DNA of 43,770 bases from an uncultured Oscillospiraceae bacterium (GCA_900756575.1 CAAEKQ010000143.1:1-43770); one strand, 5' to 3'. Shown: positions 1 through 9,150, numbered from the stretch's first letter. The notes: generated by a model from the sequence alone, not told the origin. Translations and numbers: made by a program.

Positions 1-1914
1 TCCATCGTAGTGGAGAACGAGCAGGACGGCAAAGCGGCCATCAGCCTCCTTCGCCGGAGAGACGGCGGCAGAGCAACATTCCTGCCCCTGTCCACCATCC
101 GGGGCCGTCGGCTTCAGGAAAACGGACTGGATCGGGAATATGGCTTTGTTGGATTGGGCTGCGACCTTTTGACCTATGATCCCAAGTATCGGGACATTAT
201 GGAGAATCTGCTGGGACGCACGGCCATTGCTGAGGATATGGACAGCGCCATTGCCATTGCAGGGCGGCACGGACATCGCTTCCGGATCGTCACTCTGGAC
301 GGCCAGGTGCTCAATGCGGGCGGTTCCATGACCGGCGGCTCCACGTCTCGTTCCTCCGGCGTTCTCACCCGGGCCAATGAGCTTACCCGATTGGAACAGC
401 GCCGCAGCGAGACCGACGCCAAACTGAAAGAGGCCAATGAGCAGCTTCAGGAAGCGGCCAAAGCGGCGGCTCAGGCGGAGGCGGACATTGCCGCATCCCA
501 GAATGAGCTTCGGGAAGCGGAGGATCAGGTGCTTCGGCTCCAGCAGCAGAAGCAGCATTATTCCGTTCTGCTGGATACATTGGCTGAGACGATTTCTTCC
601 GCGCAGCGGGAGCTGGATATCGTCAAAGACCTGCTCAGCGGCGGAAACGATCAGAATCAGGCCCTGGAGCAGAAGGTGGCGGACTGCAAAACCCTGCGAG
701 TTACATTGGAGCAGGAGCTGGCCCATGCCCAGAAGCAGCTGGAGGAAAGCAACGCCCAGGTGGATGCCATCAACGAAAAAATCACCGCAGCTCAGCTGAA
801 AATCTCGGCACTGGCGGCGGAGAAGGATTCCACCACCGAAAGTCAGCATCAGTTGGAGGAGCTTGCCCAGGCGGCCAACGGCGACCGGGAAAAGCGCCGG
901 GCGCTTATGGCGGGCTATCAGGCAGAAAACGAAGACCTGGCCCGCCAGCTGGAGGAGAAAAACAGGCGGATCACAGACCTCCAGACCCGAATCGACGGAC
1001 GGCGGAAGGATTTGCAGGCCTCCGGTGAAAAGCGGCTGCAAATCGAGGGCAAAAAGACCCAGACCGAGAAGGAAGCTCAGGGAAAGAACAAGGATCTTAT
1101 GAACATGGAGCGGGAATGCGCCCGATTGGAGCAGAAAAAGGCCACCACCGCCATGGAGGAAAAGCAGATTCTCGACAAGCTCTGGGACAACTATGAACTC
1201 ACCAACACCACCGCTCAGGAGGCCAAGGTGGAGATCGAGAGCCTGTCCGCGGCGCAGAAGCGCATCGGCGAGCTGCGGCGAAAGATGAACGCTCTGGGCC
1301 ATCCCAACATCGGCGCCATTGAGGAATTCCAGCGGGTCAACGAGCGGTATGAATACCTCTCCGGTCAGCGGGACGATGTGGAAAAGAGCCAGAAGGAACT
1401 CCAGAAGATCGTGGGGGATATCACCGGGGAGATGACCGAAATCTTTGCGGTGGAGTTCAAGAAGATCAACGAATACTTCGGCCAGACCTTTACCGAGATG
1501 TTCGGCGGCGGCAAGGCAAGCCTTCAGCTGGAGGACGAAAGCGACATCCTCTCCTGCGGCATTGAGATCAAGGTGCAGCCCCCCGGCAAGCAGGTCAAGA
1601 CCATTATGCTCCTGTCCGGCGGCGAGAAGGCGTTTGTGGCCATTGCGCTGTACTTTGCGATTATGAAGGTGCGGCCCACGCCCTTCTGTATGCTCGACGA
1701 GATCGACGCGGCGCTGGACGACCGGAACGTTGGACGGTTTGCGTCCTATCTCCGGAATCTCAGCAGCAAGACCCAGTTTATTGTCATTACCCACCGGCGC
1801 GGCACCATGGAGGCGGCAGACGTGCTCTACGGTGTCACCATGCAGGAGCAGGGTGTATCCAAGGTGCTCTCTGTAGACCTGAACCAGGTGGTCAAGGAAT
1901 TAAATATCACGTAA
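1..1914 (+). CDS. smc: Chromosome segregation ATPase SMC, C-terminal part (cut by window edge)
   Basis: SMC dimers with ScpA/ScpB organise and segregate the chromosome. The reading frame is open through base 1, so the true start lies upstream and only the last 637 residues are present. Residues 1-115 are the hinge, including the glycine-rich stretch LNAGGSMTGGS. Residues about 120-470 are a Glu/Gln/Lys/Ala-rich heptad coiled coil. The C-terminal ABC head follows, with the signature LLSGGEKA near residue 538 and Walker B CMLDEIDAALD near 562, then the VITHRRGTME switch region. The N-terminal head and first coiled coil are missing because of the window edge, not because of truncation in the genome. 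ftsY follows after 18 bases, the usual smc-ftsY order in Firmicutes. Identification is secure. Confidence 0.97.
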   Translation, partial: SIVVENEQDGKAAISLLRRRDGGRATFLPLSTIRGRRLQENGLDREYGFVGLGCDLLTYDPKYRDIMENLLGRTAIAEDMDSAIAIAGRHGHRFRIVTLDGQVLNAGGSMTGGSTSRSSGVLTRANELTRLEQRRSETDAKLKEANEQLQEAAKAAAQAEADIAASQNELREAEDQVLRLQQQKQHYSVLLDTLAETISSAQRELDIVKDLLSGGNDQNQALEQKVADCKTLRVTLEQELAHAQKQLEESNAQVDAINEKITAAQLKISALAAEKDSTTESQHQLEELAQAANGDREKRRALMAGYQAENEDLARQLEEKNRRITDLQTRIDGRRKDLQASGEKRLQIEGKKTQTEKEAQGKNKDLMNMERECARLEQKKATTAMEEKQILDKLWDNYELTNTTAQEAKVEIESLSAAQKRIGELRRKMNALGHPNIGAIEEFQRVNERYEYLSGQRDDVEKSQKELQKIVGDITGEMTEIFAVEFKKINEYFGQTFTEMFGGGKASLQLEDESDILSCGIEIKVQPPGKQVKTIMLLSGGEKAFVAIALYFAIMKVRPTPFCMLDEIDAALDDRNVGRFASYLRNLSSKTQFIVITHRRGTMEAADVLYGVTMQEQGVSKVLSVDLNQVVKELNIT

Positions 1915-1932
1915 GAGAAAGGAAAGCGGCAC

Positions 1933-2838
1933 ATGGGCTTTTTTGAAAAAATCAAGGCCGGACTGACCAAAACCCGGCAGAGCCTACAGAATACCCTGGG
2001 CGGGATTTTTGCGGGCTTCCATGGCATTGACGACGATTTTTATGACGACCTGGAGGAGAGCCTGATTCTGGCGGATCTGGGCGTGGACACGGCGGTGAAG
2101 GCCGTGGAGCAGCTCCGGGAAAAGGTGAATATGGAGCATCTCAAAAGCGCCGACGAGGTGCGGGAGGCCCTGAAGGACATTCTGGTGGAGATGCTGAACG
2201 TGGGCGACACCCAGCTGAAGCTTACCACCCAGCCCAGCATCGTTCTGGTGATCGGCGTCAACGGTGTGGGCAAAACCACCACCATCGGCAAGCTGGCCCA
2301 TCAGATGAAGAACGACGGGAAAAAAGTGCTGCTGTGCGCGGCGGATACCTTCCGTGCGGCGGCGGCGGATCAGCTGGAGATCTGGGCCGGACGGGCCGGG
2401 GTGGATATCATCCGGCAGCATGAGGGAGCAGACCCTGCGGCGGTGGTGTTCGACGCCATTTCCGCCGCCAAGGCCAGACATTCCGACGTGATCCTCTGCG
2501 ACACCGCCGGACGGCTCCACAATAAGCAGAACCTGATGAACGAGCTGGGGAAAATCTCCCGGATCATTGATCGGGAGCTGCCGAACGCCGACAAAGAGGT
2601 GCTGCTGGTGATCGACGGCACCACCGGCCAGAACGGCCTATTGCAGGCAAAGCAGTTCCAGGAGATCGCCGGAGTCACCGGTATGGCCCTGACCAAGCTG
2701 GACGGTACCGCAAAGGGCGGCATTGTCATTGCGGTGGCGGATTCCCTGCAAATTCCGGTGAAGTATATTGGCGTGGGCGAGGGCATGGAGGATCTGATGC
2801 CCTTTGAGGCCCGCGGGTTTGTGGATGCGCTGATTTAA
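1933..2838 (+). CDS. ftsY: Signal recognition particle receptor FtsY
   Basis: SRP receptor GTPase at the inner face of the membrane. It docks ribosome-SRP complexes for co-translational insertion of membrane proteins. The protein has 301 residues: an NG core with only a short N-terminal extension, as is normal for Firmicutes. The four-helix N domain spans about 1-85. GTPase motifs are visible: G1 GVNGVGKTTT near 107, DTFRAAAADQL near 139, DTAGR near 189 and TKLDG near 253. The start ATG follows a GAGAAAGGAAAG ribosome binding site. It sits in the smc operon and is probably co-transcribed with rph downstream (20 bases). Confidence 0.97.
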   Translation: MGFFEKIKAGLTKTRQSLQNTLGGIFAGFHGIDDDFYDDLEESLILADLGVDTAVKAVEQLREKVNMEHLKSADEVREALKDILVEMLNVGDTQLKLTTQPSIVLVIGVNGVGKTTTIGKLAHQMKNDGKKVLLCAADTFRAAAADQLEIWAGRAGVDIIRQHEGADPAAVVFDAISAAKARHSDVILCDTAGRLHNKQNLMNELGKISRIIDRELPNADKEVLLVIDGTTGQNGLLQAKQFQEIAGVTGMALTKLDGTAKGGIVIAVADSLQIPVKYIGVGEGMEDLMPFEARGFVDALI

Positions 2839-2858
2839 GCGCCATAAAGGAGAACATT

Positions 2859-3578
2859 ATGACACGGAAAGATGGACGAGAGTTAGACGAAATCCGCAGA
2901 GTGGAAATGCTGACCGGCTTCACTCGGTTTGCCGAGGGCAGCTGCCTGATCTCCTGCGGGGATACCATGGTGCTCTGCAATGCCTCAGTGGAGGATCGGG
3001 TGCCGGATCATGTGAAAAAGGGCGGCTGGATCACTGCGGAATATTCTATGCTGCCCCGGGCCAACCGGGAGCGGAGCCGCCGGGATGTTTCCAAGCTGAA
3101 GCTCAGCCCCAGAAGCGCGGAGATCCAGCGTCTGATTGGACGCAGTCTGCGCAGTGCGGTGGATCTTGATAAGCTGGAGGGGGTCAGCATCACCGTGGAC
3201 TGCGACGTGCTTCAGGGCGACGGCGGCACCCGAACCGCTTCCGTCACCGGCGGCTTTGTGGCGCTGGTGCTGGCGTTCCGGAAGCTCATCGAAAAGGGAA
3301 CCATTCAGGAGATGCCCGTTTCCACCTTTGTTTCCGGCATTTCCGCCGGTGTGGTGGGCGGCGTTCCCATGCTGGACCTCCAGTATTCCGAGGATTCCAA
3401 GGCGGATGTGGATCTCAACTGCATCATGGACGGGAATGGCAACATCATTGAGCTCCAGGGCACCGGCGAGGGCAGACCCTTCACCCTGGACGAGACCCAG
3501 AAGTTGCTGGAGCTGTGCCGCAAGGGAAATGAATTGCTCCAGGCCAAGCAGAAGGAGATTCTGGGGGATCTGGTATGA
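2859..3578 (+). CDS. rph: Ribonuclease PH
   Basis: Phosphate-dependent 3'-5' exoribonuclease that trims tRNA 3' ends. Length is 239 residues, the family norm. The N-terminus begins RKDGRELDEIRRVE, the typical RNase PH opening (R-x-DGR). The catalytic region VDCDVLQGDGGTRTASVTG lies near residue 108. A clear ribosome binding site, AAAGGAGAAC, precedes the ATG. Its last four bases (ATGA) overlap the start of the XTP pyrophosphatase gene, so the two are translationally coupled. This rph-rdgB coupling is common in Clostridia. Confidence 0.97.
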   Translation: MTRKDGRELDEIRRVEMLTGFTRFAEGSCLISCGDTMVLCNASVEDRVPDHVKKGGWITAEYSMLPRANRERSRRDVSKLKLSPRSAEIQRLIGRSLRSAVDLDKLEGVSITVDCDVLQGDGGTRTASVTGGFVALVLAFRKLIEKGTIQEMPVSTFVSGISAGVVGGVPMLDLQYSEDSKADVDLNCIMDGNGNIIELQGTGEGRPFTLDETQKLLELCRKGNELLQAKQKEILGDLV

Positions 3579-4159
3579 GAGTGATCCTGGCCAGCAATAA
3601 TGAAAACAAGCTCCGGGAGATGCAGGCCATCCTCAGCCCCCTGGGCTGGGAGATTCTCCGGCAGAAGGACGTGGGACTCCACTTAGAGCCCGACGAAAAC
3701 GGCACGACCTTTGAGGAAAACTCCAAAATCAAGGCCGTGGCGGTGATGGAAGCGTCGGGACTGCCTGCCATTGCCGATGATTCCGGGGTGGCGGTGGATG
3801 CCTTGCGTGGCGATCCCGGGGTGCATTCGGCCCGGTACGGCGGCGAGAAGTGCAAAACCGACGAGGATCGGAATCGGTATCTCCTCCGCAATATGGAGAA
3901 CGTGCCCGACGGACAGCGCGGGGCACAGTTCGTTTCGGTGATTACCATGGCCTATCCCGACGGAAAGATCGTATCCGCCCGGGGAGAGCTCCATGGAGAA
4001 ATCCTCCGGCAGGAGCAGGGAACCGGCGGCTTTGGCTATGATCCCCTGTTTTATATCCCCACCGAGGGCTGCACTATGGCAGAGCTGACGGCGGAGCGGA
4101 AAAATGAAATATCACACAGAGCAGTGGCTCTTCAAAACTTTGTAGATAGGCTGAGGTGA
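3575..4159 (+). CDS. rdgB: XTP/dITP diphosphatase (RdgB/HAM1 family)
   Basis: House-cleaning pyrophosphatase that hydrolyses non-canonical purine nucleoside triphosphates (XTP, dITP, ITP) to monophosphates. It has 194 residues. Family motifs are SNNENKLREM at residues 6-15, the metal-binding DDSGVAVDAL near 68, and the signature GGFGYDPLFY near 148. The start ATG overlaps the rph stop by four bases. Four bases after its stop comes the YhbY gene, so the series reads as one polycistron. No anomalies are seen. Confidence 0.96.
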   Translation: MRVILASNNENKLREMQAILSPLGWEILRQKDVGLHLEPDENGTTFEENSKIKAVAVMEASGLPAIADDSGVAVDALRGDPGVHSARYGGEKCKTDEDRNRYLLRNMENVPDGQRGAQFVSVITMAYPDGKIVSARGELHGEILRQEQGTGGFGYDPLFYIPTEGCTMAELTAERKNEISHRAVALQNFVDRLR

Positions 4160-4163
4160 AATA

Positions 4164-4601
4164 ATGCTGACAAGTAAACAGCGGGCAGAGCTTCGTGCCC
4201 AGGCAAACGGACTGGACGTAACCCTGATCGTAGGAAAGGAAGGCATCACCGACACCCTGATCGAAAGCACCGGGATTCTGCTGGAATCCAAGGAGCTCAT
4301 CAAGGGCAAGGTGCTGGAGACCTCCGGGCTGACGGCCAGAGAGGCATCGGATCAGATCGCTGCGGCCACCGGCGCCGACGGAGTGCAGTGCGTAGGCTAT
4401 AAGTTTGTGCTGTATCGGAAGTCCAAAAAGCTGGAGGCCCAGCGTGCGGCTGCCAAGGCCAAGGAGCGGGCGGCGAAAAAGGTCAATCCCGTTCGGGCGG
4501 GCATTCAGCGGCGCAAGGCTGCCGCCAAGAAGGAGCGGGAGCGCAAGGACGAATATTTCCGCAAGCAGCGGGAAAAAGAGCGCAAAGAGGGAAAACGGTG
4601 A
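4164..4601 (+). CDS. yhbY: YhbY/CRS1-family RNA-binding protein with long basic tail
   Basis: Small ribosome-associated RNA-binding protein of the CRM (CRS1-YhbY) family, linked to large-subunit assembly. Residues 1-95 are a complete CRM domain: LTSKQRAELRAQA at the N-terminus, VGKEGIT (the GxxG-type loop) near residue 26, and VQCVGYKFVLYR ending the domain. Typical bacterial YhbY is about 100 residues. Here a further 50-residue tail follows, almost entirely Lys, Arg, Ala and Glu, and probably helical and RNA-binding or disordered. It sits between rdgB and nadD in a nucleotide/ribosome operon, which fits the family. Confidence 0.93.
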   Translation: MLTSKQRAELRAQANGLDVTLIVGKEGITDTLIESTGILLESKELIKGKVLETSGLTAREASDQIAAATGADGVQCVGYKFVLYRKSKKLEAQRAAAKAKERAAKKVNPVRAGIQRRKAAAKKERERKDEYFRKQREKERKEGKR

Positions 4602-4649
4602 TTTTTGGGTAGTTGAACCTTGACATTCATCACGGGAAAGGAGACAGAT

Positions 4650-5843
4650 ATGGCGAACATCGGTATTTACGGCGGCACATTCAATCCTCCGCACCTGGGC
4701 CATGTACTGGCAGCAAGGGCGGCGAAGGAAGCACTGGGACTGGACAAGGTCCTTCTGGTGCCGGACGCACAGCCCCCGCATAAGGCGCTGCCGGAGGGGT
4801 CTCCGATCCCTGCACAGCGGGTGGAGATGACTCGACTGGCTGTCCGGGACGAACCCTGGCTGGAGGTCAGCGAGCTGGAGCTGAGCCGCCCGGGGAAAAG
4901 CTATACGTCAGACACTCTGCGGGCGCTGGCGGAACAGTATCCAAACGATACCCTGTACCTGCTCATGGGGACGGATATGTTTCTGTCCCTCCATACCTGG
5001 CACGAACCCGACGTGATCTGCCACCTGGCGGTGATCGTGGGAATGCACCGGGAGGAGGACAAGGACGGCACCATGGAACAGCAGAAATCCCTGCTGGAGG
5101 AGCGGTTCGGGGCCAAGGCTGTGGTGCTCCACAATGTGCCTCTGGAGATTTCATCCACCCATCTGCGGCGGATGCTGATTTTGGGCGGGGCGGATCATTA
5201 CATGAACCCCGGCGTGCTTTCCTACATCCGGGAAAACGGTCTCTACGGCACCGGGCGGGACTATAAAAACCTGCCGGTGGAGGAGCTAAAGGACGTGGCG
5301 GTGTCGCTCTTAAAGCCCAAGCGGGTCAATCACGTATTGGGCTGCGCAGAGACGGCGGTGCGGCTGGCAGAGAAGTACGGTGCGGATCCAATGCTTGCCC
5401 GGCGGGCCGGACTGCTCCACGACATTACCAAGGCCATGGACGGCCCCGACCAGTTGCTATTGCTGGACGAGTATGATATAATAGTCAGCGATTTTGAGCG
5501 AAATCATCCCAAGCTGCTCCATGCCAAAACAGGAGCCGGCGTGGCCAAATATGTGTTCGGCGAGTGCGACGAGGTCTGCCGGGCCATCTACTGGCACACC
5601 ACCGGCAAGCCGGATATGGCCCTCATGGAGAAAATCGTCTACATCGCCGACTATATGGAGCCCAACCGGAGCTTCCCCGGGGTGGAGGAACTGCGCAAGG
5701 CGGTCTTCCAGGACCTGGACCGGGGGCTGCTTAAGGGCTTTGAGATGTGCATCGACGAGCTTGTGCGGGAAAATAAAACAGTCTGCCAGGATTCGGTGGA
5801 CGCCCGGGATTATCTCCGGCGTCAGCTGATGGCGGAATCCTAA
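4650..5843 (+). CDS. nadD: Nicotinate-nucleotide adenylyltransferase fused to YqeK HD-domain hydrolase
   Basis: A fusion of two enzymes that are separate neighbours in Bacillus. Residues 1-200 are NadD, which makes deamido-NAD from nicotinate mononucleotide and ATP: GGTFNPPHLGH at 7-17 is the nucleotidyltransferase loop and ISSTHLRR near 167 is the conserved ISSTxIR. Residues about 215-397 are a YqeK-type HD hydrolase (family activity: Ap4A cleavage to ADP): first histidine in KRVNHVLGC, LLHDITK (HD pair) near 254, HPKLLHAKTGA, and ADYMEPNR. The frame is open back to 4620, but the ATG at 4650 is preceded by GGAAAGGAGACAGAT and starts directly with the NadD strand, so I chose it. rsfS follows, as yqeK-rsfS does in other Firmicutes. 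Confidence 0.95.
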   Translation: MANIGIYGGTFNPPHLGHVLAARAAKEALGLDKVLLVPDAQPPHKALPEGSPIPAQRVEMTRLAVRDEPWLEVSELELSRPGKSYTSDTLRALAEQYPNDTLYLLMGTDMFLSLHTWHEPDVICHLAVIVGMHREEDKDGTMEQQKSLLEERFGAKAVVLHNVPLEISSTHLRRMLILGGADHYMNPGVLSYIRENGLYGTGRDYKNLPVEELKDVAVSLLKPKRVNHVLGCAETAVRLAEKYGADPMLARRAGLLHDITKAMDGPDQLLLLDEYDIIVSDFERNHPKLLHAKTGAGVAKYVFGECDEVCRAIYWHTTGKPDMALMEKIVYIADYMEPNRSFPGVEELRKAVFQDLDRGLLKGFEMCIDELVRENKTVCQDSVDARDYLRRQLMAES

Positions 5844-5852
5844 TATGGAAGG

Positions 5853-6230
5853 ATGAATCAGTTGCTGACATCAAAAGAGGCTGCAATTCTTGCGGCCAAG
5901 GCACTGGACAGCAAGAAGGCTGTCAATCTGATGCTGCTGGAGGTCAAGTCCGTTACGGCACTGACCGAATATATGCTTTTGGCCACCGGCACCTCCGACA
6001 CCCATTTGCGCGCCCTGTGCGACGAGGTGGAGAAGAAGATGGAGGAGGCCGGGGAGCAGGTCTGGCACCGGGAGGGCTATCGCGGCGATACCTGGATCGT
6101 AATGGACTTCTCCGGCGTGATGGTCCATGTGTTTACCCAGGAGCAGCGGAAATTCTATGATCTGGAACGGCTTTGGGGCGATGCCCCTGTGATCCCGCTG
6201 GAGGAATATCTCCAGCCGGATGCGGAATAA
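5853..6230 (+). CDS. rsfS: Ribosomal silencing factor RsfS
   Basis: Binds ribosomal protein uL14 and blocks subunit joining when nutrients are short. The 125-residue length fits the family (Oligomerization/DUF143 domain). Typical features are KAVNLMLLEVKSVTALTEY, LATGTSDTHLRAL, WIVMDFSGVMVHVF and the ending FYDLERLWGDAP. The start is the ATG at 5853, behind a weak GGAAGG-type site overlapping the end of the previous intergenic bases. It lies between the NadD-YqeK fusion and leuS, the standard yqeK-rsfS-leuS order. Confidence 0.96.
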   Translation: MNQLLTSKEAAILAAKALDSKKAVNLMLLEVKSVTALTEYMLLATGTSDTHLRALCDEVEKKMEEAGEQVWHREGYRGDTWIVMDFSGVMVHVFTQEQRKFYDLERLWGDAPVIPLEEYLQPDAE

Positions 6231-6255
6231 ATGGAAGGAATTCAGGTGACGTTCG

Positions 6256-8751
6256 ATGAAATACGATTTTACTGCCATCGAAAAGAAATGGCAGAAAGTC
6301 TGGGCTGACGGCAAGGTATTCGCCGCAGAAAACGGCTCGGATAAGGAAAAATTTTATGCACTGGTGGAGTTTCCCTACCCCTCCGGCGCAGGTCTGCACG
6401 TAGGCCATCCCCGGCCCTACACGGCAATGGACACCATCGCCCGGAAAAAGCGCATGGAGGGCAAGAATGTGCTGTTCCCCATCGGCTTCGACGCCTTTGG
6501 TCTGCCCACCGAGAACTTTGCAATTAAAAACCATGTCCATCCTGCCATTGTAACCCGGCAGAATATCGAGAACTTTACCCGTCAGCTCCATATGCTGGGC
6601 TATTCCTTCGACTGGGATCGGGTAATTGACACCACCGACCCCAACTACTATAAGTGGACCCAGTGGATTTTCCTCCAGCTCTACAAAAACGGCCTGGCCT
6701 ATAAGGCAACCATGCCCGTGAACTGGTGTACCAGCTGCAAGTGCGTGCTGGCCAACGAGGAAGTGGTCGAGGGCGTGTGCGAGCGCTGCGGTTCTCCCGT
6801 GGTGCGGAAGGAAAAGTCCCAGTGGATGCTGAGAATCACCAAGTACGCCCAGAAGCTGCTGGATGGCCTGGAGGATGTGGACTATATCGAGCGCGTCAAG
6901 ACCCAGCAGAGAAACTGGATCGGCCGCTCCACCGGCGCAGAGGTGGATTTTGAGACCTCCGAGGGCCATAAGCTCCGAGTTTACACCACCCGTCCTGACA
7001 CCCTGTTCGGCGCAACCTATATGGTCATTGCACCTGAGCACCCTTACGTGAAGGAATGGGCCGATCAGATCACCAACTACGACGCCGTGGAGGCCTATGT
7101 TGCCGAGGCGGCACGGAAGTCCGATTTTGAGCGCACCGAGCTGGTGAAGGATAAGACCGGCGTGAAGCTGGAGGGCGTTTATGCCATCAATCCGGTGAAC
7201 GGCAAGCATATTCCTATTTTTATCTCTGACTACGTTCTTTCCACCTATGGCACCGGCGCGATCATGGCAGTGCCCGCCCATGATGACCGTGACTTCGCAT
7301 TTGCAAAGAAGTTCGGCTGCGATATCATTCAGGTGGTAGCAGGCGGCGATATCACCGACGGCGCATTTACCGCCAAGGACGATTCCGCCACCCTGATGAA
7401 CTCCGATTTTCTCAATGGCTTGACCGTCCGCGAGGCTATCCCCGCTATGACGAAGTGGCTGGAGGAGAAGGGCATCGGCGAGGGCAAGGTCAACTATAAG
7501 CTCCGCGACTGGGTGTTCTCCCGTCAGCGCTACTGGGGCGAGCCCATCCCCATTGTCCACTGCCCAAAGTGCGGCACCGTGCCTCTGCCCGAGAGCGAGC
7601 TGCCTCTGGTACTGCCCGAGGTGGAGAGCTATGAGCCCACCGACGACGGCGAAAGCCCCTTGGCGCCCATGACCGATTGGGTCAGCTGCAAGTGCCCCAA
7701 GTGCGGCGGCGATGCCAAGCGGGAAACCGATACCATGCCCCAGTGGGCAGGCTCCAGCTGGTATTTCCTCCGGTATATGGACCCCCACAACGACAAGGCA
7801 CTGGCTTCCAAGGAGGCCCTGGACTATTGGGGCCAGGTGGACTGGTACAACGGCGGTATGGAGCATACCACCCTGCACCTGCTCTATTCCCGGTTCTGGA
7901 ATAACTTCCTCCACGACATCGGCGTGGTGCCCAATGCCGAGCCTTATGCCAAGCGTACCAGCCATGGCATGATTCTGGGCAAGAACCCCCACTATGTGGG
8001 CAATGTGGAGACGCAGGAGGAGAAGGACGCGCTGATCCATAAGTATGGCAACCAGGCCCTGCGTCCTGCGGTGAAGATGTCCAAGTCCCTGGGCAACGTG
8101 GTCAATCCCGACGACGTCATTAAGGCCTACGGCGCCGACACCATGCGCCTGTATATCCTGTTCATCGGCGACTTTGAGAAGACCGCCACCTGGTCCGACG
8201 ATGCGGTGAAGGGCTGCAAGCGCTTCCTGGACAAGGTTTGGAACCTGGGCGAGGCCGTCACCGATAACGAGACCGAGATCTCCAAGAAGAACGAGATTGC
8301 CATCAACAAGGCCATCAAGAAGGTGGGCGAGGACATCGACACCCTGAAGGCCAACACTGCCATCGCAACCCTTATGAGCCTGGTGAACAACTTCAACGCA
8401 AATGGCTGCAACAAGGCCGAGCTGAAGGTGCTGCTCACCCTGCTGTGCCCCTTCGCCCCCCATATCTGCGAGGAGATCTGGGAGCAGCACGGGTTCGAGG
8501 GCCTGTGCAGCCTGGCTCAGTGGCCTTCTTACGATCCCAAGAAGACCGTAGATGCTGAGATCGACATGGCCATTCAGGTCAACGGCAAGTTCCGCGGCAC
8601 CATGCGCATCGCTGCCGATGTGGACAAGGACACCGCCATTGCCGCCGCACTGGAGACCGATATTGTCAAGCGTCAACTGGCCAACCTGGGCGGCGAGGTT
8701 CGGAAGACCATTGTGGTTCCCGGCAAGCTCATCAACCTGATCATTAAGTAA
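6256..8751 (+). CDS. leuS: Leucyl-tRNA synthetase
   Basis: Class I synthetase that charges tRNA-Leu in the cytoplasm. It has 831 residues, slightly larger than the B. subtilis enzyme. The HIGH motif reads HVGH near residue 47 and KMSKS is intact near residue 607. A zinc-ribbon-like Cys set (CTSCKC ... CERCG) is near 158-177, the CP1 editing domain spans about 220-420 (TRPDTLFGATYM), and a second Cys pair set (CPKCG ... CKCPKCG) is near 435-480. The C-terminal anticodon-binding and small terminal domains are complete. There is no T-box-sized leader (only 25 bases after rsfS), so it relies on the operon promoter. A terminator follows. Confidence 0.98.
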   Translation: MKYDFTAIEKKWQKVWADGKVFAAENGSDKEKFYALVEFPYPSGAGLHVGHPRPYTAMDTIARKKRMEGKNVLFPIGFDAFGLPTENFAIKNHVHPAIVTRQNIENFTRQLHMLGYSFDWDRVIDTTDPNYYKWTQWIFLQLYKNGLAYKATMPVNWCTSCKCVLANEEVVEGVCERCGSPVVRKEKSQWMLRITKYAQKLLDGLEDVDYIERVKTQQRNWIGRSTGAEVDFETSEGHKLRVYTTRPDTLFGATYMVIAPEHPYVKEWADQITNYDAVEAYVAEAARKSDFERTELVKDKTGVKLEGVYAINPVNGKHIPIFISDYVLSTYGTGAIMAVPAHDDRDFAFAKKFGCDIIQVVAGGDITDGAFTAKDDSATLMNSDFLNGLTVREAIPAMTKWLEEKGIGEGKVNYKLRDWVFSRQRYWGEPIPIVHCPKCGTVPLPESELPLVLPEVESYEPTDDGESPLAPMTDWVSCKCPKCGGDAKRETDTMPQWAGSSWYFLRYMDPHNDKALASKEALDYWGQVDWYNGGMEHTTLHLLYSRFWNNFLHDIGVVPNAEPYAKRTSHGMILGKNPHYVGNVETQEEKDALIHKYGNQALRPAVKMSKSLGNVVNPDDVIKAYGADTMRLYILFIGDFEKTATWSDDAVKGCKRFLDKVWNLGEAVTDNETEISKKNEIAINKAIKKVGEDIDTLKANTAIATLMSLVNNFNANGCNKAELKVLLTLLCPFAPHICEEIWEQHGFEGLCSLAQWPSYDPKKTVDAEIDMAIQVNGKFRGTMRIAADVDKDTAIAAALETDIVKRQLANLGGEVRKTIVVPGKLINLIIK

Positions 8752-8756
8752 AAAAG

Positions 8757-8816
8757 CGCGTGTGTTCCGGGCAGCGGGGAGGAAGCTCTGCTGCTCGGAC
8801 GAAGCACGCGATTTTT
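8757..8816 (+). terminator. Intrinsic terminator after leuS
   Basis: A long imperfect hairpin, with outer arms CGCGTG/CACGCG and inner arms CCGGGCAGC/GCTGCTCGG (one G-T pair), followed by five Ts. It ends the smc-to-leuS transcription unit and separates it from the rpsU promoter. Confidence 0.75.
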
Positions 8817-8849
8817 CGTGATTTTGATGAATTACTTGCATATTTGTGC

Positions 8850-8878
8850 TTGACATTTCACGTGTCATTGCATATAAT
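8850..8878 (+). promoter_or_regulatory. Sigma-A type promoter of rpsU
   Basis: TTGACA (8850-8855), 17-base spacer, TATAAT (8873-8878): a perfect consensus match. Predicted start near 8885. The untranslated leader then holds two small hairpins, GCCAT/ATGGC (8886-8898) and GCATTTC/GAAATGC (8906-8924), just before the ribosome binding site. Confidence 0.9.
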
Positions 8879-8943
8879 AAGAAAAGCCATCGAATGGCCC
8901 TTAAAGCATTTCTATGGGAAATGCATCGGAGGGAGGGAAAATC

Positions 8944-9129
8944 ATGTCTGAGATCCGCGTAAAAGAAAATGAGTCTCTGGAGAGTGCGCTCAAGAGATTT
9001 AAGCGCAGCTGTGCGAAGGATGGCGTTATCGCTGAGGTTAAGAAGAGAGAGCACTATGTTAGCCCCAGCCTGAAGCGTAAGCAGAAGTCTGAAGCCGCCC
9101 GAAAGAACAATAAGAGAAAGTATTATTGA
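8944..9129 (+). CDS. rpsU: 30S ribosomal protein bS21
   Basis: Small-subunit protein near the mRNA exit/anti-Shine-Dalgarno region. The 61-residue length is normal. It begins MSEIRVKENESLESALKRF and ends in a Lys/Arg-rich helix (KRKQKSEAARKNNKRKYY), both typical of S21. The reading frame extends upstream to 8914, but the ATG at 8944 follows GGAGGGAGGGAAAATC and matches the family N-terminus. It stands alone with its own consensus promoter and terminator. The two leader hairpins could serve mRNA stability or autoregulation, which is inference. Confidence 0.97.
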   Translation: MSEIRVKENESLESALKRFKRSCAKDGVIAEVKKREHYVSPSLKRKQKSEAARKNNKRKYY

Positions 9130-9150
9130 TTCTTTTCCAATTGCGTTTAG

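Noticed and set aside
8760..8951. 63-codon frame between leuS and rpsU
   Set aside because: It covers the leuS terminator and the rpsU promoter and leader; no ribosome binding site.
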